From Thiobacillus denitrificans (GTDB taxonomy: Bacteria; Pseudomonadota; Gammaproteobacteria; Burkholderiales; Thiobacillaceae), in contig DHHQ01000007.1 of NCBI GenBank assembly GCA_002403375.1, forward strand, positions 25,405-89,404: a stretch of 64,000 nucleotides of DNA. Reading direction: 5' to 3'. The notes below the pieces were generated by a model, which was given only the letters and a program-made list of their open reading frames with translations, did no database searches and was not told where the DNA came from. Below are positions 17,901-26,517 of this stretch, one piece after another (the first letter of the stretch is position 1; each line of letters starts with the position of its first letter). The position numbers and the translations under genes were made by a program.

Positions 17901-17916
17901 TCAAGCTGGGCGATAC

Positions 17917-17963
17917 CTAAGACCTAAGTCCAATAGCAATGGATGGCGTGGGGTTCCTATACT
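17917..17963 (+). promoter_or_regulatory. Regulon promoter box D
   Basis: Dyad at 17917-17934 containing GACCTAAGTCCAAT. The -10-like TATACT is at 17958-17963, one base further than in the other ten copies. Faces the lipoprotein gene at 18067. Confidence 0.68.
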
Positions 17964-18066
17964 TACAGGTAGGTATGTGCCTTCAAATTTGTCCGGCAGC
18001 GCCTCGGCAGGCGCGTGTGTCTGGGCCGCCCCCAAAGTCCAAAGCGATTCAGCCAAAAGGAACCCC

Positions 18067-18693
18067 ATGAACCCTCCCACGACTTCGGCCCCCGCCCTCG
18101 TTCTCGCGCTGCTTCTGTCTGCCTGCGCCACGCAAGGAGATTCAGCCCAGACCGGCGCGTCTTCGCCACAACAGGCCGCACCGAATACGCAGGGCGACGC
18201 CGCGGCGACGGTGACCGTCAGCCAGGTGACCGCCACGGTGGAAGCCGTCGACCTGGCGACCCGGTTGGTGACGCTTGCCCGCCCGGATGGCAAAAGCGTC
18301 GTCGTGCAGGCGGGCGCACAGGTCAGGAATCTGGCGCAGGTCAGGGTCGGCGACAAGGTGACGGTCGAATACTACGAAGGGCTTGCCGCGGAAATCGCGC
18401 CGCCCGGCGCGGCGCTCGATGAAGTGGAAGTGACCGGCGTCATGGCCAGGGCGCCGCTGGGTGAGCGCCCGGTCGGCGCAGTGGGCGAGGCGATCAGGGC
18501 AACGGTCGTCATCGAATATGTCGACACCCTGCGCAACGTGGTCCACTTCACGGGCCCGCTCGGCAAGACGCGCATCGTCAAGGTCGTGCAGCCGCAATTC
18601 AGGGCGATGCTGAAGACGCTGAAACCCGGCGACCAGGTCACCCTCACCTATTTCGAGGCCGTGGCCGTCAACGTCCGGCCGGCGAGCGACTGA
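18067..18693 (+). CDS. Exported lipoprotein with repeated beta-domain
   Basis: 208 residues. The signal peptide ends in LLSACA (lipid Cys near residue 19), then a low-complexity Ala/Gln/Ser linker to about residue 50. The mature part appears to contain two related segments of about 70 residues (VTATVEAVDLATRLVTL and TVVIEYVDTLRNVVHF, each followed by a GDKVTVEYYEG / GDQVTLTYFEA strand), suggesting an internal duplication of an OB- or Sm-like beta unit. Function unknown. AAAAGGAACCCC precedes ATG 18067. It is the first gene after promoter box D; a second small lipoprotein follows 63 bp later. Confidence 0.7.
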   Translation: MNPPTTSAPALVLALLLSACATQGDSAQTGASSPQQAAPNTQGDAAATVTVSQVTATVEAVDLATRLVTLARPDGKSVVVQAGAQVRNLAQVRVGDKVTVEYYEGLAAEIAPPGAALDEVEVTGVMARAPLGERPVGAVGEAIRATVVIEYVDTLRNVVHFTGPLGKTRIVKVVQPQFRAMLKTLKPGDQVTLTYFEAVAVNVRPASD

Positions 18694-18756
18694 TGCCTGC
18701 CCCGCGGGCGATCGGGCCACTGCCGCATCGACTCATCTGATTTTCTGGATCCCCTC

Positions 18757-19236
18757 ATGAACACGATACGAAATCTGCTCGCCTGGAGCATGCTGGCCGT
18801 GATGGCCGGCTGCAGCAATGCGCCCGTGGCGGACGCCCCGCCCGCCGAGGTCGCGATCGCGCAGTCCTGGAGCGGCGACTATCCCGTTGCCGAACTGAAG
18901 CTTCTGCCGCAAGGACAGCAGCAGTCCGCAGCAGGCTACCTGGGCAGCGCCGCGGCATTCGCGTCGGTCTGGGCCGCCTTCCGGCCGGGCGAGACCGCCC
19001 CGGCGGTGAATTTCCGCAAGCAGCTGGTGGTCTTCCACCGCAATGTGGATTTCTACAACCGCACCCGCATCGTCAGGGTCACGCTCAAGGACGGGGTGGC
19101 GGAGGTGCTGGCGGCCGAGACGATGTCGGCCCTCCCCGTCACGGACAAGGTGGCGATGGCGCTGGCGGTGATTCCGCGCGCTGGCGTGAAGGCGATCCAG
19201 GCCGGAACGGTGCGCATCCCCGTGCGTGCCGACTAG
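18757..19236 (+). CDS. Small lipoprotein, unknown function
   Basis: 159 residues. The signal peptide ends in LAVMAGC (lipid Cys near residue 19). The remainder is one compact hydrophilic domain rich in beta-strand pattern (for example KQLVVFHRNVDFYNRTR). It resembles no family I can name. It probably shares the transcript from box D with the preceding lipoprotein, since the 63-bp gap contains no other promoter I can recognise. Confidence 0.68.
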   Translation: MNTIRNLLAWSMLAVMAGCSNAPVADAPPAEVAIAQSWSGDYPVAELKLLPQGQQQSAAGYLGSAAAFASVWAAFRPGETAPAVNFRKQLVVFHRNVDFYNRTRIVRVTLKDGVAEVLAAETMSALPVTDKVAMALAVIPRAGVKAIQAGTVRIPVRAD

Positions 19237-19272
19237 CGGAATGCCGGAAGGACGCCCGGCCATGCCGTCACG

Positions 19273-19318
19273 ATAGGACCAAAGTCCAATTTTTCTTCGG
19301 CCCGGCACGACGTATCGT
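19273..19318 (+). promoter_or_regulatory. Regulon promoter box E
   Basis: Dyad ATAGGACCAAAGTCCAAT at 19273-19290, 21 nt, one base, TATCGT at 19313-19318. Faces the DUF3313 gene at 19414. Confidence 0.77.
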
Positions 19319-19413
19319 CATTCGAGTGGGTGAAGATTACCTGGCTTTCCGGATCACCCGCAGAGGTCCCGGGCAAATCGCCCGGACTGGACGCTCACAC
19401 TCAGGAGATAGAA

Positions 19414-20067
19414 ATGAACAAGACAGTCAAACGGGTTTCCATGGGCGCATTGCTGGCGGCGTTCGCCCTGGCTTCAGCGGGCATCGCACGCGCGGAGAAC
19501 TCCGGCTATCTCGGTGATTACGCCGCATTGAGGGAAGTCAAGGATGCCGCGGGCGACACGGTGATGCGCTACGTGAACCCCGCGCTCAAGCCCGGCACGT
19601 ATACGGCGGTCATGATCGACCCCACCCAGTACTACCCCGCCCCCACACCGAGCGAGCAGGTCAGTTCGCAAACGCTCACCGAGATCAGCAACTACCTGGA
19701 CAAGGGGCTGCGCGACAAGCTTGGCGCCAAGCTCACGGTCGTGTCCGAGCCGGGGCCCGGCGTGCTCCGCATACGGCCCGCGATCACGGCGGTCGCCCCG
19801 AAGGCGGTCGGTCTGAAACCCTACCAGGTCATTCCCGTCGCATTCGTGGTGTCGTCGGTGAAGGGACGCGGCAAGGAGGCCAGCATCCAGGTCGAGGTCG
19901 ACGCGGTGGACAGCGTGACCGGCGAACGCATGGGGGCCTCGGTGCGCAAAGGGGTGGGCGCCAAGCTGGCGAGCGACAAGGCCGCGCTGACGCTGGCCGA
20001 CGTGCAGCCCCTGCTGGACAAGTGGATCGACACCGGTTCGTCGTTCGTCGCCGAGCAGATGAAGTAA
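19414..20067 (+). CDS. Exported DUF3313-family protein, first copy
   Basis: 217 residues with a cleavable signal peptide (about 1-27, ending GIARA). The mature part matches the DUF3313 pattern: FLGDY-type N-terminus (here SGYLGDYAAL), a RYVNPALKPGTYTAVMID block, and a repeated beta/alpha core ending in a WIDTGSSF helix. DUF3313 proteins are periplasmic or lipid-anchored and of unknown role; no lipobox is seen here. CAGGAGATAGAA precedes ATG 19414. A divergent paralogue lies at 29872-30687. It heads the box E unit with the DUF4105, patatin and lipoprotein genes. Confidence 0.75.
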   Translation: MNKTVKRVSMGALLAAFALASAGIARAENSGYLGDYAALREVKDAAGDTVMRYVNPALKPGTYTAVMIDPTQYYPAPTPSEQVSSQTLTEISNYLDKGLRDKLGAKLTVVSEPGPGVLRIRPAITAVAPKAVGLKPYQVIPVAFVVSSVKGRGKEASIQVEVDAVDSVTGERMGASVRKGVGAKLASDKAALTLADVQPLLDKWIDTGSSFVAEQMK

Positions 20068-20074
20068 CCCCCTC

Positions 20075-21103
20075 ATGGCCAGCCCCGTGAAACTGCTTGG
20101 CCATCTGCTCATATGGGGCGTTCTGCTGGCTGCCGCAGCATGGGGCAGCGCGGCCTTGTGGTTCGACGGTCCCGCTTCGCGGCCGCTGGCTGGCCTGTTC
20201 GTGGGGGCGTACGCCCTCGCCACCCTCGCCACCCTGTTCACGCTGCGGCCCATGCGCCGGGCCTATGCCGGCGCCCTCATCCTGTTCGCGCTGCTGCTCG
20301 GCTGGTGGCTCGGCATCGCGCCGAGCAACCACCGCGACTGGCAGCCGGAGGTCGCACGACTGGCCTACGCCGACATCGACGGCGACCGGGTGACGGTCCA
20401 CAACATCCGCAATTTCGACTACCGCAGCGAGACCGACTTCACGCCCGCCTGGTACGACAAGACCTTCGACGTCGGCAAGCTCGAGTCGGTCGACCTCGTC
20501 GCGGTGTACTGGATGGGACCGGCCATCGCCCACACCATCCTGAGCTTCGGTTTCGAAGGCGGCGACCACCTCGCCTTCTCCATCGAGACGCGCAAGGAGA
20601 CGGGCGAGGCGTATTCCACGGTCAAGGGATTCTTCAGGCAGTACGAGCTCTACTACGTGGTGGCCGACGAGCGTGACGTCATCCGCGTGCGCAGCAACTA
20701 CCGCAAGGACCCGCCCGAGGACGTCTACGTCTACCGCCTGCAGGGCTCCATCGAGAACGGCCGCCGGCTGTTTCTCGAATACATCCAGCGGATCAACCGC
20801 CTGAAGGAAGAGCCCGAGTTCTACAACACGCTGACCGACAACTGCACCACCGGCATCTGGATGAACACGCGGGTCAACCCCGGCCACCCGCCGCTGTCGT
20901 GGAAGATCCTGGCCAGCGGCTACGTGCCGCAATACCTGCACGAGGCCGGCAGGCTCGCGCCCGGTACGTCGTTCGACGCACTGCAGCGCGGGGCGCACAT
21001 CAATGCGCGCGCACAGGCGGCGGACCAGGCCGCGGATTTCTCGCGGCGCATCCGCATCGGGATACCCGGCATCGATGCCCACGCAGGACAGCCGGATGAG
21101 TGA
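20075..21103 (+). CDS. DUF4105-type membrane protein with periplasmic Lnb-like domain
   Basis: 342 residues. Three hydrophobic helices lie in the first 85 residues, then a periplasmic domain with DFTPAWYDKTFDV, a HTILSFGFEGGDHLAFSIE block, and FYNTLTDNCTTGIWMN. The conserved His and the Cys-containing NCTT block match the papain-like DUF4105 domain, also found at the N-terminus of Lnb lipoprotein transacylases. A thiol-dependent acyl- or peptide-transfer activity is therefore possible but unproven. It starts 7 bp after the DUF3313 stop, in the same operon, and 105 bp before the patatin gene. Confidence 0.72.
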   Translation: MASPVKLLGHLLIWGVLLAAAAWGSAALWFDGPASRPLAGLFVGAYALATLATLFTLRPMRRAYAGALILFALLLGWWLGIAPSNHRDWQPEVARLAYADIDGDRVTVHNIRNFDYRSETDFTPAWYDKTFDVGKLESVDLVAVYWMGPAIAHTILSFGFEGGDHLAFSIETRKETGEAYSTVKGFFRQYELYYVVADERDVIRVRSNYRKDPPEDVYVYRLQGSIENGRRLFLEYIQRINRLKEEPEFYNTLTDNCTTGIWMNTRVNPGHPPLSWKILASGYVPQYLHEAGRLAPGTSFDALQRGAHINARAQAADQAADFSRRIRIGIPGIDAHAGQPDE

Positions 21104-21208
21104 GCGCAGCGTGCAATCGATGAAACCCGCCCCCCCGTCGCGCATCGATCATCTTGCGGGGCGATCCTTCACGCGGCACGCTATATCAAAAACCAGCGGA
21201 GGCCGGAC

Positions 21209-23455
21209 GTGAACGCAACCCCATACAGAACCCACATGCGCGGGCCGGTCCTGTCGGCACTGGTCGTCATGGCGTCGATGCTCGCGCTCGCCGCCCCCGC
21301 CTCGGCCCAGGCCGCGCCCGAACCGCAAGCCGCCCGCCCCAAGATCGGCCTGGTGCTGGCGGGCGGCGGCGCCAAGGGCGCGGCGCACGTCGGCGTGCTC
21401 AAGGTGCTCGAGGAAATGAACATCCCCGTCGACTACGTCGCGGGCACCAGCATGGGGTCGATCATCGGCGGCCTCTATGCCTCCGGCATGCGTCCGCAGG
21501 AGATCGAGCGCGAAATCCAGAGCATCGATTGGCGGGATGTGTTCAAGGACGAGCCGAATCGGGAAGACCGCTCGTTCCGCCGCAAGCAGGACGACGCGCT
21601 GTATGTCTTCAAGGTCAAGCCCGGCTTCAACGAAGGCAAGATCGAAATGCCGCTGGCCTACGTCCATGGCCAGAAGTTCGACCTGCAGCTGAACCGCCTG
21701 ACCGCGCGGGTGAGCCAGGTGAAGGATTTCGACCAGCTGCCCATCCCTTTTCGCGCCGTCGCGACCGACCTGGAAACCGGCAGGGAAGTGGTCCTCAAAT
21801 CCGGCAACCTCGCCCGCTCGCTGCGCGCGAGCATGGCCGTGCCGGGCGCCTTCGACCCGGTCGACATCGACGGCAAGCTGCTGGTCGATGGCGGCATCAG
21901 CAACAACGTTCCGGTCAGCGTGGCGCGCGCGATGGGCGCCGACATCGTGATCGTGTCGGACCTGGGCAGCGAAATGCTCACGCGCGACCAGATCACCTCG
22001 GCGCTGAGCGTGGCGGGACAGATGGTCAACTTCCTGTTCGCGCTCAACTCCCAGGAACAACTCAAGAGCCTGGGGCCTGACGACGTCCTCATCACGTCCC
22101 GGCTCGGCGATATCGGCGCCGGAAGCTTCGGCCGCATCAACGAGGCCATGCCGATCGGCGAGCAAGCCGCGCGGCAGGCGGCGGAGTCGCTGCGCCGCTA
22201 TTCGCTCAGCGAGGCCGATTACGACCGTTACCTGGCCTCCCGCGGGAAACCCGGGGCCGAAGGCGGTGCCGATGCGGTGGCGTTCGTCCGCATCCAGAAC
22301 CAGTCCAAGGTCAGCGACGCAGTCATCGCCAGCCATCTCTCCGCCAAGCCGGGCGAGCCGCTGGACGTCGCCCAGCTGGAACGCGACATCCAGCAGATCT
22401 ACGGCCTGGAAATCTTCGAATCGGTGCGCTACGAACTGGTCGAGGAAGACGGCCAGACCGGGGTCGTCGTCCAGGTCAAGGAGAAGCCTTGGGGGCCGGG
22501 CTATCTGCAGACCGGCCTGATCACGTCCAGCAATTTCGAAGGCGATGCGCCCTTCCGGCTGGGCCTGACCTACACCATGACGCAGATCAACCCGCTCAAC
22601 GGAGAGCTGCGCATCGGCGGCCAGATCGGCGACGAGCCGGCGCTGTTCGGCGAGATCTTCCAGCCCCTCGACCCCGCTGCGCGCTATTTCGCTTCGGGCA
22701 GGCTCGGCTATGTGACCCGGAACATCAACCTGTTCGACGACGCCGGCAACAACATCGCCCAGGCCCGCGCGCGCGGATTTGCGCTGGAACTCGGTGCGGG
22801 CCGGCAATTCGGCACCTGGGGCGAAGCGCGGCTCGGCTATCGCCGCGAGATTGGCGAAATCGACATCGGCATCGGCGCGCCGGCACCGAGCCAGGACTAC
22901 GATACCGGCTTGCTTTTCGTGCGCCTGACCGACGACAAGCTGGACAGCGTGTATTTCCCGACCAAAGGCCATGCCGGCAAACTGGAATGGCGCATGTCGC
23001 GCGAAGACTTCGGCGCCGACACCGACTTCGACCAGGCAACGCTTGGCTACAACCACGCGTTCAGCTGGGGACGCAACACCCTGTTCGGCGGCCTGTTTAT
23101 GGAGCTCACGCCGGACGAGGACGCCCCCATCCAGAGCCTCTATCGCCTCGGTGGCTTCCTCAAGCTGTCGGGCCTGTCGCAGGACGAGCTGACCGGCCAG
23201 CAGGCCGGCCTGGCGCGGCTGGTCTACCTGCGGCGCATCAACGACATCCAGTTCTTGAAGGCCTATGCGGGCGCAAGCCTGGAAGCGGGCAAGGTCTGGC
23301 AGGATTCGGGCGACCTCTTCGACGACCCGCTGTTCGCAGGCAGCGCCTTCATCGGTGCGGACACCCCCATCGGCCCGGTCTATCTCGGCTACGGGCACAG
23401 CGAAGGCGGCAACGACAGCCTCTACCTGTTCCTCGGCCCGCTGTTCAGCTTCTAG
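21209..23455 (+). CDS. Type Vd patatin-like autotransporter phospholipase (PlpD/FplA-like)
   Basis: 748 residues: signal peptide (1-33), patatin domain (about 44-330), POTRA-like segment (about 350-430) and a C-terminal 16-strand Omp85-type barrel ending in Phe. The oxyanion loop is LAGGGAKGAAH, the nucleophile is Ser81 in GTSMG, and the catalytic Asp is Asp227 in DGG, so the lipase dyad is intact. Type Vd proteins export their own patatin domain through the outer membrane. The GTG start at 21209 is supported by GCGGAGG just upstream; an ATG nine codons on is the alternative. It follows the DUF4105 gene in the box E unit. Confidence 0.85.
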   Translation: MNATPYRTHMRGPVLSALVVMASMLALAAPASAQAAPEPQAARPKIGLVLAGGGAKGAAHVGVLKVLEEMNIPVDYVAGTSMGSIIGGLYASGMRPQEIEREIQSIDWRDVFKDEPNREDRSFRRKQDDALYVFKVKPGFNEGKIEMPLAYVHGQKFDLQLNRLTARVSQVKDFDQLPIPFRAVATDLETGREVVLKSGNLARSLRASMAVPGAFDPVDIDGKLLVDGGISNNVPVSVARAMGADIVIVSDLGSEMLTRDQITSALSVAGQMVNFLFALNSQEQLKSLGPDDVLITSRLGDIGAGSFGRINEAMPIGEQAARQAAESLRRYSLSEADYDRYLASRGKPGAEGGADAVAFVRIQNQSKVSDAVIASHLSAKPGEPLDVAQLERDIQQIYGLEIFESVRYELVEEDGQTGVVVQVKEKPWGPGYLQTGLITSSNFEGDAPFRLGLTYTMTQINPLNGELRIGGQIGDEPALFGEIFQPLDPAARYFASGRLGYVTRNINLFDDAGNNIAQARARGFALELGAGRQFGTWGEARLGYRREIGEIDIGIGAPAPSQDYDTGLLFVRLTDDKLDSVYFPTKGHAGKLEWRMSREDFGADTDFDQATLGYNHAFSWGRNTLFGGLFMELTPDEDAPIQSLYRLGGFLKLSGLSQDELTGQQAGLARLVYLRRINDIQFLKAYAGASLEAGKVWQDSGDLFDDPLFAGSAFIGADTPIGPVYLGYGHSEGGNDSLYLFLGPLFSF

Positions 23456-23580
23456 GGCGGCTGAAAGGGCGTGAGACGCGCTGGGCGACCAATGCCGATG
23501 GGCGGTCCGGCGAGGCCGCAAGAATGCGGCATGCGCGGCGCCGGGAAAACCCTGTCCGTCCATCGCGCCCGTCAGCCGGC

Positions 23581-24750
23581 ATGCCCAGCGTGATGCGCCC
23601 GATTCGAATCCATGCGACGGCGGGCGAGCGACCGCTGCGCGCGCTGGTTGTCGCCTTGCTGCTGGCGCTGGCGGGATGCGCCACACCCGTGCGTCCGCCC
23701 GATCGTCCGCCAGTAGTCCTGGCCCCGCCGGTTCCTGTCCCGGAGAGCACGTGGTGGCAGGTCGATGGCGACATCCGCACGGCGTCGCTGGCCGCGAAAG
23801 CGTCTGCCCGGGACAACGCCCGCGACGCCATGGCGAACTGGAAGCGCCGCATCCAGACGCGCACCGAGACCGATTTCATCCCCTGGTTCACCGACTTCTG
23901 GACCCAGCAGTGGCTGGCCATGAAAGTGGCCTGGTACAAGCTGAGCGCCGAAGAGGGGACCGATCCGACCGTGCAACAACTGTCCGCGTATTTGCAGGCG
24001 CAATACCACGATCGCGTGCTGGAGCCCGTCGCCAGGGAAATCGATCCCGACGTTGTCAGGACCCAGGCGACGCAGCACTACCTTCGACGCCTCGGCGCGC
24101 AGCTTCAGGAAATCCCGCGGCGCTACGGCGTGCCTGTCGACCAGTTCGACCGCAGGATCCAGGACATCCCCGCGATTGCGCTGGCGTCCCAGCCTGCCCA
24201 GACCGCTTCGCTCTACGCGGTTCTCCACGCCGAGCCGATCACCAGGCTGCCCGCCTATGCGGCCCTGAGCACCCGGATCCGCAAGGACTCTGACACGACG
24301 GGAAAAGCGCCATCCGACGCCAGGATATCGCCCGTGGCGAAACGGGCCAGCGAAATACTGGTCGACCGGCTCGTCACCGGCGGTGGGGCGGGCGCGGCCG
24401 CAGCGGCGGTCGGCGGCGGCGCAGGCGCGATCATTTCATTCGGCGCGGCCGGTTATGGCGCGATCGCGCACGAGAAGGCGCGGCCGAAAATGGAAGCCCG
24501 GCTGCGGGAAAGCCTGGGCCTGGCGCTGGACGACATGTGGCAGGACCTGGTGGACGACCCCGCCACCGGGGTGATGGCCGAGGTCTACCACCTGGCCGGG
24601 CAGATCGAAGGGAGCCTCGCCAAAACCGAGACCCATCCGGCGCCATTCGAACCGGCGCCGCAAGGCATCCCGCTGCCAGACGCCCTTCCCCTCGAGAACG
24701 AAAAAATCGATGACGAAGGGCTGTCCGCCAAGGGGCGATCCGACAAATGA
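23581..24750 (+). CDS. Large lipoprotein with glycine-rich hydrophobic segment
   Basis: 389 residues. The signal peptide ends in LALAGCA, with the lipid Cys near residue 35. The mature protein is mainly helical and charged (about 60-260), then carries a Gly/Ala-rich hydrophobic segment (about 268-300: GGGAGAAAAAVGGGAG and following) that could insert into a membrane, and ends in a hydrophilic tail. Family not recognised. The start is ATG 23581 or 23593; neither has a clear ribosome-binding site. It is 125 bp after the patatin gene and convergent with the small lipoprotein gene, the stops being 18 bp apart. Confidence 0.65.
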   Translation: MPSVMRPIRIHATAGERPLRALVVALLLALAGCATPVRPPDRPPVVLAPPVPVPESTWWQVDGDIRTASLAAKASARDNARDAMANWKRRIQTRTETDFIPWFTDFWTQQWLAMKVAWYKLSAEEGTDPTVQQLSAYLQAQYHDRVLEPVAREIDPDVVRTQATQHYLRRLGAQLQEIPRRYGVPVDQFDRRIQDIPAIALASQPAQTASLYAVLHAEPITRLPAYAALSTRIRKDSDTTGKAPSDARISPVAKRASEILVDRLVTGGGAGAAAAAVGGGAGAIISFGAAGYGAIAHEKARPKMEARLRESLGLALDDMWQDLVDDPATGVMAEVYHLAGQIEGSLAKTETHPAPFEPAPQGIPLPDALPLENEKIDDEGLSAKGRSDK

Positions 24751-24768
24751 ACCGACTGCGGCCCGGAC

Positions 24769-25167
24769 CTACTTCTCACAGCGCCGCAGCGGCACCCCAT
24801 CCAGGGGAAAACGCTGCTTCAGGCTGTCTTCCTTCAGGTCGAGCTTGGTTACGCCCGGCACCTTGTCGGCATTCAGGCGCACGATGAAAGGCGAGGGCCG
24901 CGCCGTGCCGAACTCGGGGATCAGCCAGATCTCGATGCCGTCCGACTTCGCGCCACCGACGCACGAGTGGCAGACGTCGATGTCCTGGTAAGTCCGCGTC
25001 TCGGTTCCGTTCTTCAGCACCAGCCGATCGCGCGCGACGACCAGCCCCAGCTGCGCGTCGCAGCCTTGCGCCTGAGGCACCCAGTAACCACGGAATGCCA
25101 TCGGCACCTCGTCGCTTACAGGAGACGACGCACAACTTGCGAGCAGCAGGCTTGCCATCCAGCGCAT
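24769..25167 (-). CDS. Small putative lipoprotein, unknown function
   Basis: 132 residues. A very short signal-like start, MRWMASLLLASC, gives a lipobox (LLASC) only 12 residues in, which is short for a lipoprotein and leaves the true start open; no better in-frame start is visible. The mature domain is beta-rich, with a CHSCVGG pair of cysteines near residue 66 and a last Cys near the C-terminus. It may be cotranscribed with the two genes upstream on the same strand, about 100 bp away. Confidence 0.6.
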   Translation of the reverse strand: MRWMASLLLASCASSPVSDEVPMAFRGYWVPQAQGCDAQLGLVVARDRLVLKNGTETRTYQDIDVCHSCVGGAKSDGIEIWLIPEFGTARPSPFIVRLNADKVPGVTKLDLKEDSLKQRFPLDGVPLRRCEK

Positions 25168-25269
25168 GCTTGGGTCATCCCCCGACCAGGCCCAAAAGAA
25201 TCACCGCGCGTCGGCCAACGTGGCCGGACGCTCCACCGCGGCACCCGCACGGGTGGCCGCGGCGTGCGG

Positions 25270-25590
25270 TCAGTTCACATTGACGACCACGTACTGGTTG
25301 CCATAGGGCTGATAGTAGGTGCCGCCGCACATGTGCAGGCTGGTGCCCTCGATCACGACGACCGTGCAGGCGGGCGGCAAGGTGGCGACGTAAATGGTCG
25401 TCACATAAATCATGCGCCGCGTGGTGCGCCGGGCGACGCCGGCGTAGCTGACGGGCGTCGCAGGACGGCCGACGATGGCATGCGCCTCCTTGACCACTGA
25501 CAGCCCCGCGAAGCCGCTTCCCGGCTGGTAATCCGCAAAGGCCAGAACCAGCCCGAGCGCCAGCATTGCAAGTGTCGACTGTTTCATCAT
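25270..25590 (-). CDS. Small exported protein, unknown function
   Basis: 106 residues. A signal peptide of about 20-38 residues precedes a mature part with the pattern RRTTRRMIYVTTIYVATLPP, two cysteines (PPACTVVV and HMCGGTYYQP) and a Tyr/Val-rich end. The cysteine pair could form a disulfide in the periplasm. Tandem ATG codons occur at the start; the first overlaps the upstream DUF2092 stop by 4 nt, so the two are translationally coupled under box H. Confidence 0.68.
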   Translation of the reverse strand: MMKQSTLAMLALGLVLAFADYQPGSGFAGLSVVKEAHAIVGRPATPVSYAGVARRTTRRMIYVTTIYVATLPPACTVVVIEGTSLHMCGGTYYQPYGNQYVVVNVN

Positions 25591-26378
25591 TTGCTCCCCT
25601 GCTCGTCCATGAACTCTCCGGCTTCGTCGACCGGGAGCGCCTCCAGCTTTTCCGCACCCTTGGGCGCGACAAACTTGAACTGGCCGGGCTTGATCACCGG
25701 CTTGGTGTTCCAGTTGCTCAGCTGCACGCTGTATTGCGGCGCGCCGGTCATCCATTTGGTGGTGATCACGTACTTCATGGGAAGCGGCTCGTTGCCCGTC
25801 TTGACCCAGATCTGCCAGTCGACCTTGGGGGTGCGGAAGCCGAGGTGGTGCGTCTCGACCCCGCCCACGAAGGCCCTGCCGTAATAGCCGCTGCTGACGA
25901 CGCTCGACGTCAGCGCCGAGTACGAATCGGACAGCAGCAGGTCCGCGCCCGGCAGGGTCAGGCCCGTGCCCTGCTCGATGGCGCGGATGGCGTCGTCGAT
26001 CGTGCCTTTCAGGTCTTTTTGCACGTAGGCATTCAGGTTCTTGCCATGCAGGCTCAGCGTGGCGCCGTCGTAGGTCATCACGGCGTCGGCGAACCGGCCC
26101 TGACGGGTGGCATGGAAGCGCGACGGGCGCTCGACCACCAGGTCCGAGCGGGCGTTCAACTGCAGCTTCTGCCCTTCGGTCGTGAGGATCTCGTTGCTGA
26201 TGTCCGCCGACACGCTGAAGGCCTTGAGGCCCGCGAGGTGTTTGGACATCGCGCGCAGAATCTCGTCCGCATCGGCATTGAGCTCGCCGGCGGCGAGCGC
26301 CGACCCGGCCGACAGCCCGAGCGCGGCGGTCAGCGACGCGGCCAGCAGGCCACGCTTCCATAATGATTCACGTTTCAT
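25587..26378 (-). CDS. Exported DUF2092-family protein, first copy
   Basis: 263 residues with a signal peptide (about 1-30, ending GSALAA). The mature part shows the DUF2092 hallmarks: ADISNEILTTEGQKLQ, VERPSRFHATRQGRFAD, MTYDGATLSLHGKNLNAYV, HHLGFRTPKVDWQIWVKTG and the closing KFVAPKGAEKLEAL. The fold probably resembles LolA/LolB-type lipoprotein carriers, so lipid or lipoprotein handling in the periplasm is a reasonable guess. A clear paralogue lies at 28871-29665, and each has its own copy of the regulon box, here box H. A 106-residue exported protein is coupled downstream. Confidence 0.78.
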   Translation of the reverse strand: MKRESLWKRGLLAASLTAALGLSAGSALAAGELNADADEILRAMSKHLAGLKAFSVSADISNEILTTEGQKLQLNARSDLVVERPSRFHATRQGRFADAVMTYDGATLSLHGKNLNAYVQKDLKGTIDDAIRAIEQGTGLTLPGADLLLSDSYSALTSSVVSSGYYGRAFVGGVETHHLGFRTPKVDWQIWVKTGNEPLPMKYVITTKWMTGAPQYSVQLSNWNTKPVIKPGQFKFVAPKGAEKLEALPVDEAGEFMDEQGSK

Positions 26379-26462
26379 GCGATCTCCTTGCCGCTTGGGC
26401 GGTTGACTGACAACGGTTGCAGATATCCGGACGCCGGGCTGAGCCGCTCGTCTTCAGCGTGC

Positions 26463-26508
26463 AATCTAGTCCGACTGGCGGCTGATTGAAATGCGACTTT
26501 GGTCTCAT
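26463..26508 (-). promoter_or_regulatory. Regulon promoter box H
   Basis: On the minus strand, ATGAGACCAAAGTCGCAT (26508-26491), 21 nt, one base, TAGATT (26468-26463). The 3' half deviates by two bases (GC for CA), making it one of the weaker copies. Faces the DUF2092 gene starting at 26378. Confidence 0.68.
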
Positions 26509-26517
26509 CGAAGGGCA

